Shown here in pieces: positions 9,144-16,370 of a DNA stretch of 20,161 nt; positions within the stretch are counted from its first letter, which is position 1; every line of letters begins with the position of its first letter. The notes below the pieces were generated by a model that searched no databases, was not told where the DNA came from, and saw only the letters and a list, made by a program, of their open reading frames with translations. The position numbers were made by a program, and so were the translations under genes. Source of the DNA: Pelargonium cotyledonis (Eukaryota; Streptophyta; Magnoliopsida; Geraniales; Geraniaceae); contig JAYMTA010001399.1 of assembly GCA_036897625.1 (NCBI GenBank), positions 1 to 20,161 on the forward strand, read 5' to 3'.

Positions 9144-9262
9144 CCATATGGGATCTCCTTGTGTTTAAATGGACACATTCGTTATAGAACTTGATCCATA
9201 TGGGATCTCCTTGTGTTTAAACGGACACATTCGTTATAGAACTTGATCCATATGGGATCTCC
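9144..9262. repeat. Tandem repeat, two full 52-bp units plus a partial third
   Basis: Units beginning CCATATGGGATCTCC start at 9144, 9196 and 9248. The first two are identical apart from one visible base (AAATGG against AAACGG). The third stops after CCATATGGGATCTCC. Such low divergence means a recent duplication compared with the decayed surroundings. Confidence 0.9.
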
Positions 9263-10840
9263 AGCAATTACGCTGCAAGGAATTCTGCAATAGCTACAAA
9301 GATGACAATAATTTTTCCGGCAATAGTTACAAAGAATTAAGAATCAAATGGAAAATAAAACTCATTAAGTAACTCTCCTATAGTTACTATTTATCCCTAT
9401 AATTAGGGTGCTCTTGGCTCTTTGTCTCTACTTATTGTTAGTTTTTCATAAATTAAATACTCTCAACTCAACCTAGATTTAGCAGTGAATAATTGGGAGC
9501 TATAACACCGAAATTAAAATTTGTTAGACCAAATATTACGAATTTGCTAAGAGAATCACTTGAGCAGCCATAAGAGTATCTTTGTAATCGGTATTGTTAT
9601 AACAATTTGTAGGTATTTTATACATTACACAAATAAATTGAATGAGCTCCTTTAAATACTTACCAGTTGTGATAAGAGAAGAAAAAACAGTGGCATTGTT
9701 GTTAGTTATAACCCTTTTTTTTGTTAAAATGCAGGGTAAAGACAAAGAATAAGTTAACTTAGTAAATTAATTTACTATGTGACATCTCTTCTTGTATAAA
9801 ATCACTTATAAGTGAACCCTATTAGCTTGAAAACACGGGACTTAGTGGTTTTTGTATATAAATCTAAGAAGGAATTTCATTAGAGAGTGTCTTGTTCCGC
9901 CATATCCAAATAGAATGTTATGAGATTAGAACTCTTGTACTTATATCCTAGTTGTTCTAGTTTTCTTAAGAGGTAAACTCTAGGAATTTCTAAGATAGTA
10001 TCTGGATTTACTCTTATTAATATGTGTTATAATATGAAGTGACACTAATTACCGATTTCACTAAATATTTCTAACACCGATTCCGAACCTTACAAAAGTT
10101 TTTGGAAAAGGTAAAGAGTTCCTTAACAGACAAGGACAAAAAAATTTCTTGAACCTATGGCATTCCTATTCATATTTCTCCTCCATTTTTTATTGTTCTA
10201 TGAAGTGGGTTTGTATACATTTGGGTTTCTTTGAAATGGGTTTGTTGTATATTGATTATACTTGAGTTGGGTTTGTGTTTGTGAGTGAGAAAGTTAAATT
10301 ACATATGGTATTTCCTACATTTCAATTGGAATTGATGTTTATTTTTTATTTATTTTTGCTTAAGCTTTTATTAATGCTGGTGATATTGTGGGAAGAACAT
10401 TTAGATGCTGTGAAATACAATATTGTGGGTCTGTGTTTGTAACTGTATTTTTTATGGCTTTATATGTTTGCTCAATGCTCACTGAGATATGCTAAATAGA
10501 GTGTTTTATTACATAGTTGAAGTTTACATAATGATATTTGAGGATAGAGTGATAGATTATGAAGGATTATTGCTAGCAGCTATATGCAAAGTTAGTGATT
10601 AAATAGGATCATTGGGTAAAACTAGTCAATGATTAGGTATTAACTTTGGAAGTAGGGATATTGTGTGTAGTAGATAATGGGCTCCTGACTTCGAGGTTGG
10701 TGGACTTTTCTATATAGAAGATTTTATTATGCAGGTTTATATGTATATGTAAATGTGAAATGTTCGATTTATAAGGGAAACTCTGGCATATTTTCGATAG
10801 AACATGTATATTATTTCAATATAACAATGTGTTTTTCTTA
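9263..10840. other. CACTA interior with no recognisable gene
   Basis: The stretch is AT-rich, with only short open frames on either strand and no family motif. The - strand frames at 9536-9745 and 10737-10922 have no supporting features, and the second overlaps the Ptta-like remnant on the other strand. It most likely represents introns and degraded exons of the element's own gene. Confidence 0.45.
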
Positions 10841-11382
10841 AAGGCGGTAAAAGGAGTTGCGCCAACGCCTCATACGCTATTCCTGACCATGCACCAACGT
10901 GAGGACTTGACATTTTCTTCACCGAAGGACGAGCTTCTTGACGTAAAGTTTATGTTTTATGTTAAATTGTATATTTATTTCACATAAGTGAGCTCATACA
11001 CAATATAACTACTAATTATTTGAATTTGTTCATTGTTGTTTCAGGCAAGATATCGGGCTCTACGAGATGAAGTATCTTCCACTGGCGAGGTCCCGAACAA
11101 GTATGACCTCTACATTCGAGCATCCCAAGGGCCCGATAAGAGGAGCTACAACACAAGATTCTTCCTCTAGAAGACAATCGGGATCATCTTATTCTACATG
11201 CCGATCCTAGTCAGATTTGGTTCCACGAGTAGGAACTATAAGAGAAACTAGCCGCACTGGAGAAGGAGAATGTCGAGCTACGTAGACGCCAGAGTGACCA
11301 TCTGCCTAAGCCGCAACCATCACTCGATCACAGTTGCCCCAACCCAGATACTTGTTCTAGTGACCCTTCGACTGATGTTTAG
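10841..11382 (+). pseudogene. Broken Ptta/En-Spm-type transposon protein, C-terminal part
   Basis: Two exon-like blocks are visible. Block one (10841-10942) encodes PTPHTLFLTMHQREDLTF and ends at a GT. Block two starts after TTTCAG (11045), continues DARYRALRDEVSS and reaches DLYIRASQGPDKRS. The order 'FxxTHxRxDGxF ... Y..I..A.GGPDKK' is that of the plant transposase Ptta/En/Spm family, the DNA-binding partner protein of CACTA elements. A TAG at 11168 ends that frame. A neighbouring frame then gives a Glu/Lys-rich coiled-coil segment (KLAALEKENVELRRR) with two stops before it, and ends at TAG 11380. The stops and at least one frameshift make it non-functional. The N-terminal part was not found. 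Confidence 0.65.
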
Positions 11383-11595
11383 TTTTCATTTATAAACTTA
11401 CGAACATGCACATTTTGTTTTGAACTTTTAAACTTAGATTGTATAACTTATGCGACTATTTATTTACTATTTTCAAGCTCGTGTTTTAATTAACATATCG
11501 GATTCACAAATAGTATTATTTAATTATGATTTTAAAGGTTCAAATATTAAATTTGAATTAATAATATCTATTATAAACTATAACTAATTAACATT

Positions 11596-11950
11596 TTACT
11601 AGGGATTTAGTTAAGGAAATTTTTTGTCTCTAATTGGCTAGGAATTTAGTTAGGGAAATCCCTCTCTACTTTAGCTAGGGATTTAGATAGAGAAATCCAA
11701 ATGCCTCTATATTTTAGCTAGGGTATTAGCTAGAAAAATCACTCTCTATTTTAGGTAGGGATTTAGCGAGAGAATTCCCTAGCTATTTTAGCGAGGAATT
11801 TGGATAGAGAATTCCCTAGCCAAATCCTTCGCTAAATCCCAAGCTAAATTAGCTATCACGTTATTGGCTAGGGAAATTTTCCCTAGCTAAATCCCTAGCT
11901 AAACCGATTTAGTTAGGGATTTTCTTAGCTATACGCCGTAGCTATTATGT
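11596..11950. repeat. Right subterminal repeat region of the CACTA element
   Basis: Dense copies of TAGCTAGGGATTTAG, GAGAATTCCCTAGCTA and related motifs occur in both orientations, mirroring the left end at 6555-6868. There is no coding content. Confidence 0.85.
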
Positions 11951-11952
11951 GG

Positions 11953-11965
11953 TTTTCTTGTAGTG
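11953..11965 (-). repeat. Right terminal inverted repeat of the CACTA element
   Basis: TTTTCTTGTAGTG is the complement of CACTACAAGAAAA and is immediately followed by the duplicated CCT at 11966-11968. Confidence 0.95.
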
Positions 11966-12024
11966 CCTTTTATGTCTTTCTCTAGTGCATGCTACATGTC
12001 CACGCCACTTAAAGTTACCTTAGC
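11966..12024 (+). mobile_element. Remainder of the gypsy-type LTR beyond the CACTA insertion
   Basis: Joining 6533 to 11969 restores a phrase like GGTCTTTGTTCCTTTTATG, which fits continuous LTR R/U5 sequence. CCT at 11966-11968 is the second copy of the target site. The end near 12024 is inferred only from the primer-binding-like sequence that follows and could be off by tens of bases. Confidence 0.45.
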
Positions 12025-12043
12025 TTGGAAACGATTGAGAACT
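12025..12043 (+). other. Possible degenerate primer binding site
   Basis: TTGGAAACGATTGAGAAC resembles a mutated form of the TTGGCGCCGT..GGGAAC primer-binding sequence found just inside many plant gypsy LTRs. The match is partial and the identification is tentative. Confidence 0.25.
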
Positions 12044-12281
12044 AAGACTATATACATCGTACCTTGACACTTGAACAAAGCTGGACATAAGAAATTTGAC
12101 AAGAACTTGAAAACTAGGCTAGGTAATTTAGCTCGCGTGGACAAGAAGACATTACACTCACACTTCTAGTGTTCTCTCATTTGACCCCTGGTAAAAAAAG
12201 CACATCAGTTTAATTCCATTGCTAGGAACGTTTTGAAAGCTAGCATTCCACATAACCGTCTTATGACAAGTAGACACTCAC
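12044..12281 (+). other. Retroelement leader, non-coding
   Basis: This stretch between the LTR end and the first gag-like ATG has no open frame of note. It fits the untranslated leader of the gypsy element, which normally holds packaging signals, but none can be identified by eye. Confidence 0.35.
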
Positions 12282-13130
12282 ATGGCTCCCCATCATAAAA
12301 AGAGAGCTAACACTAGGTGTGGCACCCTTCCTCCTTGCACAGGTCCAAGCCTTGTAATGGAGAATGTTACCCCTCAAGCCCTACCTCTTCAAGGGTAAGG
12401 CTTCACACTTCATCCTTGCCCGCCCAGGACCGGTTGGGAGATCGTATCAACCCTCACACTTGTAAGGTGGAAAAAACTCACGATCAAATCCAAGAAGAGC
12501 TTAACCAAGGCTTACTTGAATTGCGCAACTACCTTGAGCGCAATAGGTCTAGCACTACAACAAGTGCCATGAGAACCTCTCGGCAACCTCCCACTCATGG
12601 TGGGTTTCACTAATGCCATGAGAATGTTCACTGATCATATTAGTGAAGTCATACGTGCCTCTCAAGCCACCGATCAACTTCCACCTCTTATGCGGCTCTA
12701 GTCCCGTCAACAAGAGTGGAGGTGCCTCTCGTCTGCGCAAACCCATTGCGACACACAACCCATGGCCATCACGACGCTTGAGCTCATGATGGTCGCGTCA
12801 ACCATACTCTCTAAAGGGACTCTACCTATCATAGGCACTCTCGCTGCGATGAGAGTCCCCCACGTTCTCCTACAATCGAGACCCTCTAACATACTCTGCC
12901 TAGGACATCGTTGACAGTCCCCATCATCTTTTTCGAGGGAAGAAAATTCCTGAGGACGATGGCGTGCAAAGGAGTCTTATAGACCTCCCTAAATCTACAA
13001 TGACAATCCTTCATTCCTAGCTCTACAAGAGGAAGTGCACCACCTCAAGGCCCAAATTATCTCCTTAGGTACAACCACTCAAGCACCTGTTATGAACTCA
13101 GTCAACAATGAGTTCACGAGAACATTCTGA
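12282..13130 (+). pseudogene. Decayed gag-like N-terminal region of the gypsy element
   Basis: An ATG at 12282 opens MAPHHKKRANTR, a basic start as in plant gypsy gag. It hits a stop after about 38 codons. A second frame (12317-12613) gives a predicted helical segment, DQIQEELNQGLLELRNYLER. Near 13000-13125 a third frame reads NDNPSFLALQEEVHHLKAQ, again coiled-coil-like, before a stop at 13126. Several frameshifts separate these pieces. Their order and their position after an LTR support a gag gene, but no capsid motif or zinc knuckle remains. The sequence changes character at about 13210-13260, where copia-derived DNA begins. The - strand frames at 12555-12892 are complements of this region. 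Confidence 0.5.
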
Positions 13131-13330
13131 TCGGTTATAGGAGAAGGCTTAGTGCGGCACCGACGAGTAGCCGAAGGAGGCTTACTGTGTCGCCAACGTG
13201 CGACTAGGATTGTAACATCGTATAGACATTTTTTGGATGCAAATTTACTGAGACAGAGATAACATGAAGATTTAACTATCCTAGTGCATGAACAAAATTC
13301 TTTAGTGCTTCATTATGCAAGATTGTAATC
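13131..13330. other. Junction between gypsy-derived and copia-derived DNA
   Basis: No feature is recognised. The gag-like signal ends before it and the copia RT-end signal starts after it. No LTR terminus or target-site duplication could be located at the junction, so a recombination or deletion breakpoint is more likely than a clean insertion. Confidence 0.35.
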
Positions 13331-13895
13331 CAATATCTATTCCTCTTAATATTAATTTCAATTTATCCTCAAAGATGTATCCTAGAAATTAATGAAGAGG
13401 ATGGGGATGTCTTGAGAACTATATGCATCAATAGTTAGGGCTTAATGTTCGCTATGGTTTGTGTTAAACCACACATTGCATAAGTAGTGGGAGCAGTCAC
13501 TCGATACATGGTGAATCTAGTAAGGGAGCATCGGAGTGCGGTGAAGAGGATCATTAGATATGTCAAGGGTACCTCAAATTTTCTTTTATGTTTTGGAGGA
13601 TAAAAATTGACTATTAGAGGCTGTGTGGATACAAACTATGCGGGTGATATTGACAAGAGGAAATCCACTTCATGATGTGTGTTTATACTTGCAAGAAGAG
13701 CTCTAGAGCTATAAGATATATTTCAAAATTGCAATCAGTTCTAGCATTAACTGCTACAGAAACGGAATACATGCCACTATGCCAGTTACAAAAGCTTGTA
13801 AAGAAGGAATCTATATTAAGAGGTTAATAGAGTAGCTAAGACATAAACAAGAAAATTTTGATTTGTATTGTGATAATAAATTTTAACAGGTACAC
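13330..13895 (+). pseudogene. Ty1-copia reverse transcriptase end and RNase H remnant
   Basis: Pieces in shifting frames follow the C-terminal end of a copia polyprotein in the right order. NPIPLNINFNLSS-like sequence occurs near 13330-13375. LMFAMVCVKP-like sequence (about 13440-13475) is followed by AVTRYMVNL and EHRSAVKRIIRYVKGTSNF (from 13526). Next is CVDTNYAGDIDKRKSTS (from 13624), where the Asp of D-x-N-Y-A-G-D matches the RNase H active-site region. LQSVLALTATETEYM and then TKACKEGIYIKRLIE and LRHKQENFDLYCDNK close the series. RNase H removes the RNA strand during reverse transcription of the element. Stops (for example in KSTS-stop-CVF and IKRLIE-stop-LRHKQ) and frameshifts make it inactive. 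The 5' half of the element is missing. Confidence 0.85.
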
Positions 13896-13987
13896 ATGAT
13901 TCTGATCCTCGTACGGTGACATAAGAAATATAAAATGGTAAAATAGAAAGAATGGTATGGATACTTGATTGATTCTCACTCAGATAT

Positions 13988-14000
13988 CAAAGAGGGAGTA
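13988..14000 (+). other. Polypurine tract of the copia element
   Basis: CAAAGAGGGAGTA lies immediately upstream of the 3' LTR start at 14005 and downstream of the RNase H remnant. This is where plus-strand DNA priming occurs in copia elements. Confidence 0.65.
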
Positions 14001-14004
14001 ATAT

Positions 14005-14439
14005 TGAAAGGATTGTTTTGATTTTCAACAATTGTGTGCCTTAGGTTTTCAACAAAGCCAACACCTACTTTTGATTCTTTGTCAACAACTGATGCAACCA
14101 CCACTGATACAATGCCAAACTCTCTCTACAATTGAAAAGGAGTTGTGGCGTAACAATTATCATCCAAAAAATCCAAATCCAATAGTTCTTCTTCCATTTG
14201 AATAGTAACATATTTAGGAGTGCTTCTCATAATTTCAAGAGGACTCCAATTGTTCTCTACTTGTAAAATTAGAGAGTGTTGTATCTCTGAATATATAGTA
14301 AAATTCTTCTATTTCGCCTGTGATTTGTTTACCCCTACTATTTGAAAGGTTTTTCTACGTAAAATCTGGTATGTAATTTTGATTTCATTTTATTTTCTAT
14401 CTCTAAATATTTGCATTTCTGGTCGTTTCAGTCCTAACA
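14005..14439 (+). mobile_element. 3' LTR of the Ty1-copia element
   Basis: The LTR runs from TGAAAGGA to TCCTAACA. These ends form an imperfect inverted repeat with the TG...CA rule obeyed. It sits directly after the polypurine tract. Its second half has the copia-type transcribed part: GAGAGTGTTGTATCTCTGA, then GTAAAATTCTTCTATTTCGCC, then a CTATCTCTAAATATTTGC stretch before the CA end. Length is 435 bp, usual for the group. A matching 5' LTR is not in the window. Confidence 0.75.
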
Positions 14440-14650
14440 ATTTATGGAGTTCCGCAAGGACACAAATGTCATGACTTGGCTTCTTAAGTCGCGTCCTCGT
14501 TGTTAGGAAATGCGAGTGCATGCATAAAGGGAGATGTTCAAACATTTCTAAAGGGGATGTGCATTGTGTGAGTCCATATGCTATTGTTGTAACATAGTCG
14601 ATGACAATGAGTTGTATGTCAGATGAATTTTCCTCAAAGATAACAATATA
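14440..14650. other. Unassigned stretch between copia LTR and MULE
   Basis: No coding frame on the + strand. The - strand frame at 14390-14710 spans three different elements and is not credible as a gene. It holds the left copy (14578-14627) of a 50-bp repeat whose partner is at 16043-16096. Confidence 0.4.
14578..14627 (+). repeat. Left copy of a direct repeat flanking the MULE
   Basis: ATGCTATTGTTGTAACATAG followed by a segment ending ACAATGAGTTGTATGTCAGATGAA matches 16043-16096 in the same orientation. There are about five substitutions and one 4-base difference (an extra ATAG in the right copy). It is far longer than a transposon target-site duplication. Confidence 0.85.
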
Positions 14651-14903
14651 TATAGTCCTTGAAGTATCCGATTTCTTCCAAAATAGTCTATGAACTTTAG
14701 TTTGTTCCAAAACCGTCTAGTTATGTCCCTCCCGTTAAGTCAACTGACAGATCCCATTAACTAGTGTTAACGTGACCCATTTTGGCAATAAAAAAAAATA
14801 TTCAGTGTAAAATTACCATTATGTCCACAACTTTTTTCAAATTTATATAAAAAATGATATTGGATTTTTTTCTTCTCTCTGCTCTCTCTTTTTGGCACAC
14901 CTG
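14651..14903 (+). repeat. Left long terminal inverted repeat of the MULE
   Basis: Starts at TATAGTCCTTGAAGTATCC and ends near GGCACACCTGC. It aligns with the complement of 15695-15973, with scattered substitutions and one larger indel. Confidence 0.8.
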
Positions 14904-15460
14904 CTCACCTCTGACCACACACTCTAGCATCTCAAGCTTGTGACCACCCCATCTTCTGGAAGAAATTGCGGGCTTAGCTTGCTCCGGTGCATGAACGCAC
15001 CGTACACATGGTCCAGTACATAATGGAGCATCCCATGATTTATTGAGACCATTCTCAAAAGACTCCGCCAATTCATCCCCTCAAAACCGCTTTCAATAAA
15101 CCCAAGCCATCTCAATCGATCCCTAAATAGGCGATTACAAGTAAAAATTCCCTGAAACAATAAGAACCCAATACTAAAATTGAGAAAAACTGAGAAAAAT
15201 GTAGATTTAAGAAAACAAAATCAGGAGAAGTATTGAAAGAAGAGCATTGAGATTGATAAGATGGTGACTTTGATGAGGATATTAGGTTGAGAGTTGTGAG
15301 AGAATAGAGGGGTGAATATTTGAAAAATATGAAGAGAAAGAGAGGAAATGGAAAGAGAGGAAATGGAAGGAGAGGAGGACGAGTAACGATCTGACCAAAT
15401 CTTGTACGAAAAAGGAAAATTAAAAACTTTGGCTTGCTACTCACATTTATCATTGTGTTT
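14904..15460 (-). pseudogene. Gene-like internal sequence of the MULE, possibly captured
   Basis: Read on the - strand, a pyrimidine-rich leader-like stretch (complement of 15320-15382) is followed by AT-rich DNA. TTGTTTCAG (near 15157) looks like a 3' splice site, and a more GC-rich, coding-like segment (15150 to about 14904) follows it. Within that segment two frames are open, one with ESGFEG and HYVLDHVYGAFMHRSKLSP, the other with AESFENGLNKSWDAPLC. I do not recognise the protein. Leader, intron and exon order inside MULE ends is what a Pack-MULE shows, but an element-own sequence is equally possible. The upstream frame (15112-15453) is low-complexity Phe/Leu/Ser and looks like translated leader DNA. 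Confidence 0.4.
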
Positions 15461-15694
15461 CTCCTAATATGTTGGACTTAGAGACAAAATCTTGAAGTTG
15501 CTTCGATAATAATATATGTATTTTCGGAAAATTCTTCTGCATTTCATTTTTACTAGAGAAATTTTGAGTTTTTCTTGACGTTCTGTTTCAGTTCATGATT
15601 TCTTGGTAAAAATGGTGACAAAATTGACATCTAGTTAATGAATCTTTTTTCGACCTCTATAAAGTGAACACACTTGGTATACCCAGATGTGCCG

Positions 15695-15973
15695 GAGGGT
15701 GTGCTGGAAAAAGAGAGGAGACAAAATAAAAAAAAATCAATAACATTTCTATATAAATTTGAAAAAGAGTTGAGACATATATAATGGTAATTTTACACTA
15801 AATATATTTTTTTTATTGCCAAAATGGGCTACGTCAACACTAGTTAACGGAACCCGTTAATTGACTTAACAGAATTGACTATTATAAAACAAAACAAAGA
15901 TAACTAGATTGTTTGGATCAAACTAAATTTTAGGGAATATTTTGAAATAAGTTGAATACTTGGCGGACTAAAT
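15695..15973 (-). repeat. Right long terminal inverted repeat of the MULE
   Basis: The complement begins TTTAGTCCGCCAAGTATTC and runs through CCCATTTTGGCAATAAAA and GTGTAAAATTACCATTAT to the GCACACCCTCC stretch. It mirrors the left arm. Confidence 0.8.
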
Positions 15974-16042
15974 TAGATCATTTTATCGAAGTAAATTATG
16001 AGAAAAATCAATTTTTAGTTAGATTTGTTAGAACAAATATGC

Positions 16043-16096
16043 ATGCTATTGTTGTAACATAGATAGTCAATAACAATGAGTTGTAAATCACATGAA
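16043..16096 (+). repeat. Right copy of the direct repeat flanking the MULE
   Basis: This copy repeats 14578-14627 in the same orientation, with ATAG duplicated after the first 20 bases. It begins about 70 bp beyond the MULE's right end. Confidence 0.85.
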
Positions 16097-16295
16097 TGAT
16101 GAATAAGTAACTAATACACACTAATTTTATGGAGCGATTGGAAGATTCCATGTCCGAACTCATAAATTACGACGAAAAAGGTTCACAACACCATGTCGAC
16201 ATTTCCTTGCACAATAACAATACTATTTCCATAAGAAATTACCCGGACTAAAATAGAACGGAACAGGAGCTGCTCCATCTCTCCTTCCTTAACAC

Positions 16296-16315
16296 CCAAG
16301 CCAAGCCAAGCCAAG
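16296..16315 (+). repeat. (CCAAG)4 microsatellite in the 5' leader
   Basis: Four perfect CCAAG units end 55 bp before the start codon. The array is short and its length may vary between individuals. Confidence 0.9.
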
Positions 16316-16370
16316 CCCTCTAGCCTTTTCATCCCCCAACTATTGCCGGCAAATCTCACCGGAGAAGAAG

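Larger units (their letters stand above)
6534..11965 (+). mobile_element. CACTA (En/Spm) transposon, probably non-autonomous
   Basis: The element is 5432 bp long and is bounded by CACTACTAGAAAA and TTTTCTTGTAGTG, a 13-bp inverted repeat with one mismatch, flanked by CCT on both sides. Subterminal regions are packed with short CCCTAGCTAAAT-type repeats in both orientations, the expected TnpA-like binding sites. Inside are a tandem array (6869-8250), a possible promoter and leader (8619-8710), and a broken gene with similarity to the Ptta/En-Spm protein family (10841-11382). No long frame resembling the TnpD-type transposase is present, so movement would need a partner element. The near-perfect ends and duplication mean the insertion itself is well preserved despite the decayed gene. 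It lies inside the LTR at 5117 and is thus younger than it. Confidence 0.95.
14651..15973. mobile_element. Mutator-like element (MULE) with long terminal inverted repeats
   Basis: The left arm (14651-14903) and the complement of the right arm (15695-15973) align over about 250 bp. Shared blocks include CAAGTAT/GAAGTAT near the end, TCTAGTTAT, CTGTTAAGTCAA or CCGTTAAGTCAA, TTAACTAGTGTT, CCCATTTTGGCAATAAAA and GTGTAAAATTACCATTAT. The right arm carries an extra segment of about 28 bp. The sequence style (TAGTCC..GAAGT, CGTTAAGTCA, CCCATTTTGGC) is that of plant MULE ends. The element is about 1.3 kb with no transposase, so it is non-autonomous. No 9-11 bp target-site duplication could be identified at the proposed ends, which may be off by a few bases. 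Its right end is about 400 bp from the AMSH3 start codon. Confidence 0.8.
15974..16370 (+). promoter_or_regulatory. Proximal promoter and 5' leader of the AMSH3-like gene
   Basis: This is the only stretch between the MULE and the start codon. It includes the right copy of the 50-bp repeat, then a moderately AT-rich part. A pyrimidine-rich leader begins near 16271 (CTCCATCTCTCCTTCCTT, 16273-16290) and is followed by a (CCAAG)4 microsatellite at 16296-16315. No convincing TATA box was found near the leader, as is common for housekeeping plant genes. The transcription start is not determinable by eye. Confidence 0.5.

Noticed and set aside
14440-14456. A primer-binding site after the copia LTR, which would make it a 5' LTR of a tandem element
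   Set aside because: TTTATGGAGTTCCGC only faintly resembles the usual TGGTATCAGAGC, and no copia gag follows it.
15112-15453. A 113-codon - strand open frame within the MULE
   Set aside because: It is a Phe/Leu/Ser-rich translation of a polypyrimidine leader and an apparent intron, with no domain pattern.
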